Source: JAAEUB01 sp964550345 (lineage in GTDB: Bacteria > Pseudomonadota > Alphaproteobacteria > Rhodobacterales > Rhodobacteraceae). Taken from it: a DNA stretch of 64,000 bases. Location of the stretch: positions 1-64,000 of the forward strand of contig CAZJYZ010000012.1 of the NCBI GenBank assembly GCA_964550345.1, in the 5' to 3' direction. Both the position numbers and the translations under genes were made by a program. This document shows positions 52,661 through 62,246 of the stretch, piece by piece. A model generated the notes under the pieces. The model was not told where the DNA came from and made no database searches. It was given only the letters and a program-made list of their open reading frames with translations. Each line of letters starts with the position of its first letter. Position 1 is the stretch's first letter.

Positions 52661-52993
52661 TGGCCTCTCGGGCTCCTTTGTGTTTTTCGGGCGCACGGAA
52701 TCATATGGAATCGCGCTGCGACAATACCGCACAGCCTAAGACTCTTTGGTTAACAAGGCACGGGAAGAATAGGGCATAACAAATAATATGTATTTTTTCG
52801 GATGTTATGCCTTCGTAGCATCCTTGTTTACATTCCCGTGAAATCAACGGCATTAGCCTTCAAACGGGCAACAATACGGCCGAAAAAATTGGTGCTTTGC
52901 CAAAATTTTGCCATACGGGTCATGTTTAGTCATCCCGCTGAAAGAATGATTGATTCTTTTGAAAAATGCGCAGTAGCGCGGGAAACATTAGTG
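52661..52993. other. Intergenic region between gdh and the Tad-like genes
   Basis: This 333-base AT-rich stretch separates divergent genes and should carry both promoters. It contains an 8-bp inverted repeat, GGCATAAC (52773-52780) and GTTATGCC (52804-52811), spaced by 23 bases, a possible operator. The reading frame of the next gene is open here but lacks family similarity. No other element is recognised. Confidence 0.5.
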
Positions 52994-54598
52994 ATGAAAT
53001 GGTTAGCTAGTAGAAAGAAAAACGCTAAAACCAGACCCGTCAGGACTGGATTTCTCAAGGACGAAAACGGCTCGTTAGTCATTTTCGCGTTATTTATTTT
53101 TCTTTTGATGATCATGATCGGTGGTCTGGCCATCGACCTGATGCGATACGAAACCCAGCGTGCACGGCTACAGTCGACGCTTGATCGCGGGGTGCTGGCT
53201 GCAGCCAGCCTTGATCAACCACTTGGACCGGTGGACGTTGTCGTCGATTATTTTAATAAAAACGGGCTTGTGGCCTATATTGATCCGAACAATATCCTTG
53301 TTGAAGATACGCTGACCGCTCGGCGGGTGACTGCTTCGGCCTCTATGCAGGTCGACAGTACATTCCTGAGACTTCTTGGCATCAACCATCTGACGGCGCC
53401 TGCAGCAGGCGCTGCCGAAGAGAGCGCCTCACGTACGGAGATTTCCCTGATCGTTGACGTGTCAGGTTCGATGGGCTGGTCTTCATATTCCGGCAGTTCA
53501 AAAATTTATGAACTACGCCAGGCTGCCACGGAATTCGTTAATATTGTTCAATGCAACCCGGAAGACCCGACTGACACCGTTAACTGCACGGTCGAGCCGG
53601 ACATGGTCTCTATTACCCTGATCCCGTATGCCGAACAGGTTTTGGCGGGGGAAATTGTTTTAGATCAGTTGAATGTCACCAACGAACATACCTCATCTTC
53701 GTGCCTGAACTTCACAACGGCCGATTATAATTCTGCCAATATCGATCCGACACAGCTCTATAACCGTACCGGGCATTTTGATCCGTGGAGGTCCTATTCC
53801 TCGACCCCTTCAAACTGGACCTGTAAAACAAATTCCTGGCGTCAGATTTTACCGATGGAAAACGATCCGGCTGATCTGCGCAGTGCAATCTCCAGTCTTG
53901 GGGCCAGTGGTTACACCTCAATTGATGTTGGCATGAAATGGGGCAGCGCGTTCCTTGATCCATCCTTTCAACCTGTCGTCGATGGTCTGATTGCCGCTGG
54001 CAACGTTGACGGGGCCTATAATGACCGGCCATATTCCTATACTGAAAACGGTATTAAAAAGGTCGTGGTTATCATGACCGACGGGGTCAATACGACCCAG
54101 CATTATCTAGCCGATGATCATCGCGATGGGCTGTCCCCGGTCTGGTACAATTCCTACTATGATGAGTATTCCATTTTGAACTCACATGGTTCCCTTAACG
54201 GTAATGATCATGAATGGTACTGGACCAATACGGGCGGCCATTGGGATGACCATCCGCGTGGGGATCTTGAACCCGGAACTGCCGTGCAGCTGACTTATCC
54301 GGAATTATGGCGGCATGTAACATGGGACTGGTATGACAATTGGTGGTGGTTGGAAAATTCCGGTTCGTCTTATGGAAACTCCACTAAAAACAGCCGTCTG
54401 GATGCAATTTGTTCCGCCGCTAAGGCGCAGAACATCACCGTCTATACTATTGGCTTTGAAGTCACCACTTCCTCGGCTGCGGTCATGGAAAGCTGTGCGT
54501 CCTCGCCAGCACATTTCTTTGATGTGGAAGGATCAGACCTTGGCGGGGCCTTCGCTTCGATCGCGCGCCAGATTTCTGCTCTGAGGTTGGTAAACTAA
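52994..54598 (+). CDS. TadG-like protein with VWA domain
   Basis: A 534-residue protein, with ATG 52994 (MKWLASRKKNAK). Residues about 20-50 hold the TadE/TadG N-terminal signature GFLKDENGSLVIFALFIFLLM with one membrane helix. A VWA-type domain follows at about 150-500, with MIDAS motif VDVSGSMGWS, a T-rich ITLIPYAEQV segment and VVIMTDGVNT. Paired cysteines are present in the insert. TadG-like proteins belong to Flp/Tad pilus loci, but ATPase and prepilin genes are absent here. It is the first of three coupled genes. An earlier start at 52802 is possible but unsupported. Confidence 0.85.
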   Translation: MKWLASRKKNAKTRPVRTGFLKDENGSLVIFALFIFLLMIMIGGLAIDLMRYETQRARLQSTLDRGVLAAASLDQPLGPVDVVVDYFNKNGLVAYIDPNNILVEDTLTARRVTASASMQVDSTFLRLLGINHLTAPAAGAAEESASRTEISLIVDVSGSMGWSSYSGSSKIYELRQAATEFVNIVQCNPEDPTDTVNCTVEPDMVSITLIPYAEQVLAGEIVLDQLNVTNEHTSSSCLNFTTADYNSANIDPTQLYNRTGHFDPWRSYSSTPSNWTCKTNSWRQILPMENDPADLRSAISSLGASGYTSIDVGMKWGSAFLDPSFQPVVDGLIAAGNVDGAYNDRPYSYTENGIKKVVVIMTDGVNTTQHYLADDHRDGLSPVWYNSYYDEYSILNSHGSLNGNDHEWYWTNTGGHWDDHPRGDLEPGTAVQLTYPELWRHVTWDWYDNWWWLENSGSSYGNSTKNSRLDAICSAAKAQNITVYTIGFEVTTSSAAVMESCASSPAHFFDVEGSDLGGAFASIARQISALRLVN

Positions 54599-54599
54599 G

Positions 54600-55136
54600 A
54601 TGCCGAATACAGGTTTCATAACAAGGTGGCGTAAGCATCTTAAAAATGAAAATGGTTCTGCGACCATTGAATTCGTGATCCTGTTTCCAGTCATCATGTT
54701 CCTGTTTCTGTCAGCCTTTGAAGTGGCCTTCTTCCTGACGCGCACGGTGTTGCTTGACCGGGCGGTTGATATAAACGTTCGATCATTACGCTTGGGGACG
54801 ATGAGTCCGATGACACCGGACGAGCTTAAACGGCGTATCTGCAACGACGCGTTGATCTTTCCCGATTGCATGAATGCGATGATGGTCGAATTGGTGCCGA
54901 TCTCCACGGATACCTGGGTATTCCCAAACCAGCAAATCACCTGTGTCGAGCGCGACGCAGAAATCCAGCCAATAGTTGAATTTTCACCGGGAACAGAGAA
55001 CGAGATCATGCTGGTGCGGGCATGTGCGGTGCTTGACCCGTTCTTTGCCACCACCCCCTTTGTCATGGAACTGCCGGTAGATGCCTCTGGTGGATATGCG
55101 GTCGCTGCTGCTTCGACCTTCGTGAACGAACCTTGA
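54600..55136 (+). CDS. TadE-like pseudopilin-type protein
   Basis: A 178-residue protein with a TadE-type N-terminus: KNENGSATIEFVILFPVIMFLF gives a helix starting after the conserved Gly-Ser-X3-E-F. The rest is periplasmic or surface-exposed with several Cys. It starts 1 base after the TadG stop. It is probably matured by a prepilin-like route and assembled with TadG. No homolog-level function is known. Confidence 0.85.
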   Translation: MPNTGFITRWRKHLKNENGSATIEFVILFPVIMFLFLSAFEVAFFLTRTVLLDRAVDINVRSLRLGTMSPMTPDELKRRICNDALIFPDCMNAMMVELVPISTDTWVFPNQQITCVERDAEIQPIVEFSPGTENEIMLVRACAVLDPFFATTPFVMELPVDASGGYAVAAASTFVNEP

Positions 55137-55145
55137 GGTAATATT

Positions 55146-55742
55146 ATGAAACTGCGTGCAAAAAACGGTGTCCTACGCACATTCTGGCAAGAGGATCAGG
55201 CCAGCCTGTCGGTAGAGGCCGTGATTGTGCTGCCGCTACTTTTATGGGCATTTATTGCCATGTTCACGGTTTTTGACGTTTACCGGACACGTAATCTTGC
55301 GGTGAAAGCAAATTATGCGGTGGCCGACCTGCTTTCGCGTGAAACCAACCCGATAGATACAAATTACTTGAATGGGGTTGAGGATGTGTACGAGTATTTG
55401 ACACAGTCGGGGGCATCCAGCTGGATCAGGATCACGGCTGTAAAATGTCGTTACAATTGTGCAAATCCGGATACCCGTGAATTACGCCGGGACTGGTCAC
55501 GGGCTACGGACGGACAAGTCTGGCTGGATAGTGCCGCTGTGAATACCAAATATCGTGACATCGTGCCGATCATTCCGCGCGGAGAACGGGTGATCATGTT
55601 GGAAACGAATATGCATTATGACCCACCGTTTAATACGATCTACTCTGGTATTACCCACCGCGAAATGAACGATATCACCATGACCCGGCCGCGCTTTGGG
55701 CCGCAATTGTGCTGGGTTGGTCGCAGATGCGGAAATACCTGA
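55146..55742 (+). CDS. Second TadE-like protein
   Basis: A 198-residue protein that starts 9 bases after the previous stop. Its N-terminus has EDQASLSVEAVIVLPLLLWAF, the same helix pattern, followed by a polar periplasmic part with four Cys (CRYNC, CWVGRRC). It closes the trio. It is convergent with the lipase-like gene, with 9 bases between the stop codons. Confidence 0.85.
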   Translation: MKLRAKNGVLRTFWQEDQASLSVEAVIVLPLLLWAFIAMFTVFDVYRTRNLAVKANYAVADLLSRETNPIDTNYLNGVEDVYEYLTQSGASSWIRITAVKCRYNCANPDTRELRRDWSRATDGQVWLDSAAVNTKYRDIVPIIPRGERVIMLETNMHYDPPFNTIYSGITHREMNDITMTRPRFGPQLCWVGRRCGNT

Positions 55743-55751
55743 CGCGCTGCT

Positions 55752-56696
55752 CTACCGGTTTTGTAAGAACAACGCCTGCATTGCAGTATGGGCAGCGGCC
55801 CGGGTCTGAGGCACTTCCATCAATACTTCATGTTCAGAACCTTCGATCAACATCAGCTCGCCTGATTGCCAACCTGCCATCCTGCGATGGATCGGGCGCG
55901 GGTCCACGATGCGCTCGTCCGTGCCCAAGAATGTCACAGCGGGATGCGGTGGGGCGGGAAGGCGCGCTAATGCGCGGGTTTCTACAAGGGCAGCGTATAA
56001 CCAGCTCATGGACGGACCGCCCAACAGCAATTCGGGCTGCGCCGTGGCCTGCTGCTGCATCATCGAAAACATGTCCGCATCTTTGGTCAGTTGGTTGTCG
56101 TCAAAGACGGCAGTAGTGACATAGCTTTCAATTTCGGTCCCGGGTGCCAGTATGTGCCCCTTGCCGCCGTGGTGGCTAAGCCAAGAAGAGATCCAGGCCA
56201 GAGGGCGCATATGCGGGGCGATGGAAATGCCCCACATCGGTGCCGAGAAGGCAGCGGCTTTGACATCCAGCCCTTCATGAAGAGCACGCAGGCCAATACA
56301 GCCACCCATGGAATGAGCAAGTAAATAGAAAGGGCGCGGCAGTTCAAGCGCCTCGGCTGCCTCCAGCATGGCTGCAAGGTCCAGCTGGTATTCGTCAAAA
56401 TCCAGTACATGTCCGACCAACCGTCTGTCGCAAAACCGTTGTGACAGACCCTGTCCGCGCCAGTCGATTGTCAGAGTAGCATACCCCTGCGCAGCCAGAT
56501 CTTCGGCGACATGGCCGTATTTTTCGATATATTCCGTTCGCCCGGGGAACAACAGAACAGTTCCTGCAGCCTGTGTATCCTGTGCGGCAGGCCACAGACC
56601 AAGGCGCAGGCGCACTTTGTCGATTGTCTCGGTCCAGTAGGCTGCTCCGCCGTCCGGCCCATTGGCGATATCGGTGTATAAATCAGCGCTTTGCAT
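55752..56696 (-). CDS. Alpha/beta hydrolase, lysophospholipase-like
   Basis: A 314-residue hydrolase. The nucleophile elbow is LAHSMGGCIG (Ser in HSMGG), with LDWRGQGLSQRF upstream. It has the pattern of monoglyceride lipase/lysophospholipase (PldB-like) enzymes. The start is at 56696. The substrate is inferred from the family. It is followed at the 5' side by an SCP2 gene, 3 bases away, suggesting a lipid link. Confidence 0.88.
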   Translation of the reverse strand: MQSADLYTDIANGPDGGAAYWTETIDKVRLRLGLWPAAQDTQAAGTVLLFPGRTEYIEKYGHVAEDLAAQGYATLTIDWRGQGLSQRFCDRRLVGHVLDFDEYQLDLAAMLEAAEALELPRPFYLLAHSMGGCIGLRALHEGLDVKAAAFSAPMWGISIAPHMRPLAWISSWLSHHGGKGHILAPGTEIESYVTTAVFDDNQLTKDADMFSMMQQQATAQPELLLGGPSMSWLYAALVETRALARLPAPPHPAVTFLGTDERIVDPRPIHRRMAGWQSGELMLIEGSEHEVLMEVPQTRAAAHTAMQALFLQNR

Positions 56697-56699
56697 GGG

Positions 56700-56987
56700 T
56701 CAGGTCAGCGAGCTGCCCAGCTTCATCGCCAGCCCCATATCACCGTCAACACTGAGCTTGCCAGTCATGAAGGCGGTTGTGGGGTTGAGGTCGCCAGCCA
56801 TCATTGCCTCAAATGCATCCTGAGCAGCCGTCAGGGTCACGTCTGCGTCTTCGTCGCCGGCGCGTGCACCGTCTCCATCCACCATCACGGCCCCTTCGCC
56901 CTCAATCACGAATTTGGCCAGGCCGTCAAATCCGCCACTCATTTTATCGTTCAGCGCGGCGACTGCCGCTTCGATCACGTTACTCAC
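56700..56987 (-). CDS. SCP2 sterol-binding-domain protein
   Basis: A 95-residue protein made almost only of an SCP2 domain: FVIEGEGAVMVDGDG, ADVTLTAAQDAFEAMMAGDLNPTTAFMTGKLSVDGDMGLAMKL. These domains bind lipids in a hydrophobic tunnel. It starts at 56987 and its stop is 3 bases before the hydrolase start, so the two probably form an operon. Confidence 0.93.
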   Translation of the reverse strand: MSNVIEAAVAALNDKMSGGFDGLAKFVIEGEGAVMVDGDGARAGDEDADVTLTAAQDAFEAMMAGDLNPTTAFMTGKLSVDGDMGLAMKLGSSLT

Positions 56988-57114
56988 TATCTGATCTCCA
57001 TCCGGGCCATGACTGCCATGGCTGGTTTACGTTCACGGCAACTTTAACCTGCGATTGCAGGACCGCAAAGCCTAAACCACGGTGGGTGACGCGTGGGAAG
57101 GTATCATTTGTCCG

Positions 57115-58164
57115 CTAAAACTGAGATTTCACCCCGAAAACGAACTGTTCGCTGTTGGTTCCGGCATGCTGGCGGACCAACAGGTAATTTGCATAAGCAA
57201 CTGTTTGCGCAAAAAGCCCCATCTGGATGCCAAGTGAAATCGCCGTGAACAGGTCATAATTTGAAATATGGCGCTCAACTCCACCACTGATTTCAACCCT
57301 GTCGTTGACCTGATACGTCGCCCCAGCCTGAAAAATATTAGCACTGCCAAGAACCAGATGCGTAAATGCACCGAAAAGTAACAGGCGTTCCGTTAGCTGG
57401 TATTCAGCGCCCAAAATCGCGGCGGTCAGGCCTAAATTACTGGCGGTTATGTATTGCATTGCGCCAAAAATATGGGCGTTGCCAAATCGGTGGGTAAAAG
57501 CGGCCGCTATATCGCCATTATCATTGATCGAGCCTGACAATCTAGTATTGCCACCGTTCAACGCCGTATCCACACGTAACAATTGCTGGTAAAAGGCAAC
57601 GCTTGCCAAAAAGCCGTAGCCAAATGGGCCGGCTGGCACGAATTCGTTCCAGGCATCCTTGCTGTAGCCTAACGTGACCCGATGGCTCCCGAAATCGCCG
57701 AATACATAGGGCAGAGGCTGGAGGTTCGTGTAACCGGGCTGCGCGTAGAGATCCAAAATAACGCCAAAACCCAAATACACGCCGCTGGCCAATACCGCAT
57801 AGGACAGGTCTTTTTGTGCGGCAAGGTAATGGCCGCTCCAGCCTATGTTTGTGGTCTGGTATTCTGCCAGCGCGAAACCACCTACGTTAAAACCGCCGTG
57901 GGTTTGGGGCTGGTGCAGGCCATAATATGCCTCCCAGCCGATCCAAGCCGCTGAAAAAGCACTAAAGGCGCTTTCAGGTGTGGCGCTGGAAATTGTGCGC
58001 CCCGGAAGACTGCCTTCGCCGCAGGCAACCACTAAGGAGCTAACCGCAGAAGACGGCGCGCTACTAGGTTCGCAGACTGGAATTAGCGTGTCTTCTGCTG
58101 CTGAAATATTTGTGGATAGGAAACTTATGCATATAGCAACAACCCAAAAATTGAAAAACTTCAT
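57115..58164 (-). CDS. Outer membrane beta-barrel protein of unknown function
   Basis: A 349-residue protein; ATG at 58162-58164 is preceded by GGGGAAG. A signal peptide (MKFFNFWVVAICISFLSTNISA) and a Cys-containing, Ser-rich N-terminal stretch (about 25-70) are followed by strand-like repeats: SYAVLASGVYLGFG, GSHRVTLGYS, GYGFLASVAFYQQ, LFGAFTHLVLGSA, ISGGVERHIS. It ends in KSQF, a BAM-type terminal aromatic. It does not match a porin family I can name. A longer frame to 58458 exists, but no start with a ribosome-binding site was found there. Confidence 0.7.
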   Translation of the reverse strand: MKFFNFWVVAICISFLSTNISAAEDTLIPVCEPSSAPSSAVSSLVVACGEGSLPGRTISSATPESAFSAFSAAWIGWEAYYGLHQPQTHGGFNVGGFALAEYQTTNIGWSGHYLAAQKDLSYAVLASGVYLGFGVILDLYAQPGYTNLQPLPYVFGDFGSHRVTLGYSKDAWNEFVPAGPFGYGFLASVAFYQQLLRVDTALNGGNTRLSGSINDNGDIAAAFTHRFGNAHIFGAMQYITASNLGLTAAILGAEYQLTERLLLFGAFTHLVLGSANIFQAGATYQVNDRVEISGGVERHISNYDLFTAISLGIQMGLFAQTVAYANYLLVRQHAGTNSEQFVFGVKSQF

Positions 58165-58284
58165 GGCTTCCCCAAAAGCTCTACTATCCGGCGAGCTTAG
58201 CACATTTTTTTTCATGTCGGAAAGTTGAATGCGGTTGAGGCTAAAAAGATGGGCAATGGCTTCCTGCGGGGGTAGGATAGGCCT

Positions 58285-58839
58285 ATGCGTATTACACAAC
58301 TTTTTGCAGCGTTGATATGGCTGATGACTATTGTGCCAGGAAACGCCCAGGCAGGGCCGGACCCGGTGCGGCTGGATCAGTTGTTCGGCGCATTGCGCGC
58401 CGCTGAAGCCGATGAGTGGCAGGTGATTGAGGATGAGATACGGCTGCTTTGGGGGCAAAGCGGATCACCAAGCATAGATTTGTTGCTGAAACGTGGATTT
58501 GCGGCGTTGGCGGCTAAAGAAACCGATGCGGCAATTGAACATTTCACGGCATTGGTGGAAAATGCTCCGAATTTCGCTGAAGGCTGGAATGCACGCGCCA
58601 CCGCGTATTTTAACGCCGGGTTGCTTGGCCCTTCATTGGATGACATCCGCCGTACTCTGGCGCTGGAGCCGCGTCATTTTGGGGCGCTGGCCGGGTTGGG
58701 ATATATCTTTGAGGAAATGGGCGATGAACAGGCCGCGCTTGCCGCTTTTTACCGGGTTTTGCAGATACATCCGCACCGTGAAGATATTATTGACTCCATT
58801 GCCCGCTTGGAACTGGCCATCGGAACCTTCGATACCTGA
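58285..58839 (+). CDS. Exported TPR protein
   Basis: A 184-residue protein with a signal peptide (MRITQLFAALIWLMTIVPGNAQA). Three TPR-like units follow at about 60-175, such as KETDAAIEHFTALVENAPNFAEGWNARATAYFNAG and GDEQAALAAFYRVLQIHPHRED. It is predicted to be periplasmic and to bind proteins. The start at 58285 fits the signal peptide. It lies 87 bases upstream of the helicase gene. Confidence 0.85.
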   Translation: MRITQLFAALIWLMTIVPGNAQAGPDPVRLDQLFGALRAAEADEWQVIEDEIRLLWGQSGSPSIDLLLKRGFAALAAKETDAAIEHFTALVENAPNFAEGWNARATAYFNAGLLGPSLDDIRRTLALEPRHFGALAGLGYIFEEMGDEQAALAAFYRVLQIHPHREDIIDSIARLELAIGTFDT

Positions 58840-58926
58840 ACAGGGCAGGGCGCTATTTCGGCTAGTCTTTCATCCGGCATGTCCCTAAAACAGCGCGAAA
58901 ATACGGCGTAAAAATACAGGCACATC

Positions 58927-61824
58927 ATGTCAGACCAGATCATCCGGGCTGTTCTTGGCCCCACCAATACGGGTAAGACCCATTACGCGATTGAGCGTAT
59001 GCTGGGATATCGCTCGGGTGTGATTGGCTTGCCCCTGCGCCTGCTGGCGCGGGAAGTCTATGACCGTATCGTCGCCCTGCGCGGACCAAGCGTCGTGGCC
59101 TTGGTGACCGGAGAGGAACGGATTGTGCCCGACCGTGTGCAGTACTGGGTCTGCACGGTCGAGGCGATGCCGCAGAGGCTGGGTACCGATTTTCTGGCAG
59201 TGGATGAAATCCAGCTTTGCGCTGATCCCGAGCGCGGTCATGTCTTTACAGACCGGCTACTGCATGCGCGCGGGCGGCAGGAAACCCTGTTCATGGGGGC
59301 GTCTACCATGCGTGACGCCATCGCCGAACTTGTGCCACGGGCCGAGTTTTTACATCGGGAACGGTTCAGCGATCTAACATATTCGGGCTCAAAGAAAACT
59401 TCACGCCTGCGCGAACGCAGTGCCATTGTCGGCTTTTCGGTGGATAACCTCTATGCCTTGGCGGAACTTCTGCGCCGCCAAAAGGGCGGGGTGGCCGTGG
59501 TTATGGGTGCGCTCAGCCCGCGTACCCGCAACGCGCAGGTGGCGATGTATCAGGAGGGCGACGTTGATTATCTTATCGCCACCGACGCCATCGGTATGGG
59601 GCTGAACCTTGATATCGACCACGTGGCCTTTTCAGCGCTGACAAAATTCGACGGTCGCCGTATGCGCGCCCTTGCGCCGAACGAGCTGGCCCAGATCGCC
59701 GGGCGGGCCGGGCGCTATATGAACAGCGGCACCTTTGGTGTCACTGGCGAGGCCGAGGCGCTGAGCCAGCCCGTCATCGAGGCGATTACCGAACATCGCT
59801 TTACCCCGATCCGCAAGTTGAACTGGCGCAATTCGAAACTGCAATATGGCAAGCTCGCTCACTTGATCGCCAGCCTTGAACAGAACACGGATGATACCTG
59901 GCTGACGCGCGCGCGCGAGGCTGATGATATGATGGCCCTCAAAGCTCTGGCAAAAGACGCCGAAGTTGCGGCGCGCGCATCGGACCCGGCCTCGGTACGG
60001 CTTTTGTGGGATACCTGCCAGATACCGGATTTCCGCGGCATCAGCCACGCAGAACATGCAGGGATCCTGACGCGAATTTTTAATGACCTGCACGAACATG
60101 GCCGCATCCCGACAGATTGGTTTGCCCGCCAGGTCAGCAGGCTTGATCGTAACGAAGGTGGCATTGATGCCTTGTCAAAACGACTGGCCTTCATCCGCAC
60201 TTGGACTTATGTAGCGCAGCGTAACGGCTGGCTGGATGATCAAGACCATTGGCGCGGAGCCACACGTGCGGTAGAAGACCGCTTGTCGGATGCTTTGCAT
60301 CTGGCGTTGACCGAAAGATTTGTCGACCGGCGCACATCAGTTTTGCTGCGCCGGTTGAAACAGAAGGAGAGCCTGGTGGCTGAAGTGAATGACAAGGGTG
60401 AAGTAAGCGTCGAGGGCCAGTTTATTGGCCGGCTGGAAGGGTTTCGCTTCGCCAGCGACAAAACCGCAAGCAACGCCGAGGCAAAGACGCTGTCGGCGGC
60501 GGCGCAAGCGGCTCTGGCCCCGGAATTTCATTTGCGCGCTGACCGGTTTTATAACGCGCCAGACACCGAGATTGATTTTACCGAACAGGGTGGCCTGATG
60601 TGGGGCGACCAGGCGGTGGGGAAACTGGTGCGTGGCGACGAAGCGCTCAAGCCGCGCGTACAGGCCTTTGTTGATGACGAAGCGGGGGCGGATGTTGCTG
60701 AAAAAGTCACAAGGCGCCTGCAGCATTTTATCGACCGCAAAGTGGCGACCTTGTTTGAACCGATGCTGGCCATGGCGCGTGATGAAACGCTCGAAGGGCT
60801 GGCGCGCGGTTTTGCCTTTCAACTGGTCGAGGCAATGGGGATCACCCCGCGCGCTGACGTTGCTGATGACGTCAAGGCGCTGGATCAGGATATGCGTGGC
60901 AGCCTGCGCAAGCATGGTGTGCGATTTGGACAGTTCACGATTTTCATGCCGCTGATGCTGAAACCAGCGCCCACCCGGCTCAGATTGGTGTTGGCTGGCT
61001 TGTTTTCCGGGGCATCAGAATTTGCCGAGGCACCACCGCCCGGTCTGGTGACGATCCCGGCGGAAGGAGATACCAGCGCCGATATTTACCGCCTGTCGGG
61101 GTATCGCAAAGCCGGAGAACGGGCGATCCGCATTGATATGCTGGAACGTCTGGCGGACCAGTTGCGCAGCGAAGACAGCCGCGGTGGCTTTGAAGCAAAT
61201 GCGGATATGTTGTCGATCACTGGCATGACGCTGGAACAGTTTTCCAATCTTTTACAAGGGCTTGGGTACAAAGCTGAACGCGGTGAAAGGGAAAAAGTCA
61301 AACAGGCCCCGGCGCCTTCTGAGGTTGACGCTAAACCAGCAGCGGACCTTCCAGGCGTGCCGCATCCCGGAGATGCCGGTGCCAGCGAGGCGCAAGCAAC
61401 ACCGACCGCCGAAAGCCCGGACGTGGCCCAAGTGCATGTGGACCATCTTGAGGGCGGCATTTCATCCGTCGAGGCACAGCCAGGCGCTGATTTGCCTGAT
61501 ACCCCCCATCCCGGCGAAGGGGGCGGCAGCGAGGCTGAGGCCACACCGGATGCCGATGGGGTCAAAGCAGAGGATGCCAAGGAACCGGAAGCCGAAGTAT
61601 TTTACACCTTCACCTGGGGCGGTTTCGGCGCCAAACCCGCACGCGGAAAACCGCGTCAGGGCGGTAAGCCCCAAGGTAAAGGCCGGGGCAAAGGCAAGCC
61701 TTCAGGGGGAAGAAAACCCGGGGACCAGCGTAATTTCAAATCTCGCCCCCCTAAGAAAGAAAAAGCCATTGATCCGGATAACCCCTTTGCTGCAGCGTTG
61801 ATGGGTCTGAAGGACAAAACCTGA
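58927..61824 (+). CDS. SUV3-like DEAD/DEAH helicase
   Basis: A 965-residue helicase close to SUV3/Ski2-type RNA helicases. Walker A GPTNTGKTHY (about 12-20), DEIQ box in VDEIQLCADPERGH, motif III-like FMGAST, and motif VI-type QIAGRAGRYM are visible. A long middle part follows, and a C-terminal tail (about 800-965) is low complexity. That tail holds a duplicated unit (DLPGVPHPGDAG and DLPDTPHPGEGG, each followed by SEA-ATP), then a basic Gly/Lys-rich stretch. SUV3 homologues act in RNA decay. It is followed by an S4 gene after 20 bases. Confidence 0.9.
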   Translation: MSDQIIRAVLGPTNTGKTHYAIERMLGYRSGVIGLPLRLLAREVYDRIVALRGPSVVALVTGEERIVPDRVQYWVCTVEAMPQRLGTDFLAVDEIQLCADPERGHVFTDRLLHARGRQETLFMGASTMRDAIAELVPRAEFLHRERFSDLTYSGSKKTSRLRERSAIVGFSVDNLYALAELLRRQKGGVAVVMGALSPRTRNAQVAMYQEGDVDYLIATDAIGMGLNLDIDHVAFSALTKFDGRRMRALAPNELAQIAGRAGRYMNSGTFGVTGEAEALSQPVIEAITEHRFTPIRKLNWRNSKLQYGKLAHLIASLEQNTDDTWLTRAREADDMMALKALAKDAEVAARASDPASVRLLWDTCQIPDFRGISHAEHAGILTRIFNDLHEHGRIPTDWFARQVSRLDRNEGGIDALSKRLAFIRTWTYVAQRNGWLDDQDHWRGATRAVEDRLSDALHLALTERFVDRRTSVLLRRLKQKESLVAEVNDKGEVSVEGQFIGRLEGFRFASDKTASNAEAKTLSAAAQAALAPEFHLRADRFYNAPDTEIDFTEQGGLMWGDQAVGKLVRGDEALKPRVQAFVDDEAGADVAEKVTRRLQHFIDRKVATLFEPMLAMARDETLEGLARGFAFQLVEAMGITPRADVADDVKALDQDMRGSLRKHGVRFGQFTIFMPLMLKPAPTRLRLVLAGLFSGASEFAEAPPPGLVTIPAEGDTSADIYRLSGYRKAGERAIRIDMLERLADQLRSEDSRGGFEANADMLSITGMTLEQFSNLLQGLGYKAERGEREKVKQAPAPSEVDAKPAADLPGVPHPGDAGASEAQATPTAESPDVAQVHVDHLEGGISSVEAQPGADLPDTPHPGEGGGSEAEATPDADGVKAEDAKEPEAEVFYTFTWGGFGAKPARGKPRQGGKPQGKGRGKGKPSGGRKPGDQRNFKSRPPKKEKAIDPDNPFAAALMGLKDKT

Positions 61825-61844
61825 CCGAAGCATCACCCGATAAG

Positions 61845-62198
61845 ATGCGCGCCGATAAATGGCTGTGGCATGCGCGGTTCTTCAAAACTCGCGCTTTGGC
61901 GGCCAAGATGATTTCGGGCGGGCATTTTCGGGTTGATGCGCGCAAAAGCGTGAAGCCGGCTCAGGCCATTCGCCCGGGTGACACACTGACATTCATACAG
62001 GCGCGCAAGGTGCGGGTGGTCAAGGTGCTGTCCCTGTCAACGCGGCGGGGGCCAGCACCCGAGGCGCAATCCCTTTACGAGGATCACAGCCCCGAGATCA
62101 AAAAGACCCCCCGCGCTCCCGGTCACGATAGTGGCGGCCGTCCAAGCGGGAAAGATCGTCGCAACCGGGCGCGATTTGATGCAGGAACGCTTGATTGA
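61845..62198 (+). CDS. S4 RNA-binding domain protein (Hsp15-like)
   Basis: A 117-residue protein that begins with RADKWLWHARFFKTRALAAKMISGGHFRVDARK, a typical S4 domain of the Hsp15 (HslR) type, which binds stalled 50S subunits. The tail after about 80 residues is basic and disordered (RRNRARFDAG). ATG 61845 is the safe start. A CTG at 61821, which overlaps the helicase stop (CTGA), would add 8 residues in frame and is conceivable. It is close to the helicase, which fits an RNA-related operon. Confidence 0.85.
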   Translation: MRADKWLWHARFFKTRALAAKMISGGHFRVDARKSVKPAQAIRPGDTLTFIQARKVRVVKVLSLSTRRGPAPEAQSLYEDHSPEIKKTPRAPGHDSGGRPSGKDRRNRARFDAGTLD

Positions 62199-62246
62199 TC
62201 GCGCGCTTGGCATTACTAGGCGCTGGTAACCCAACGTGAGGCTCCG

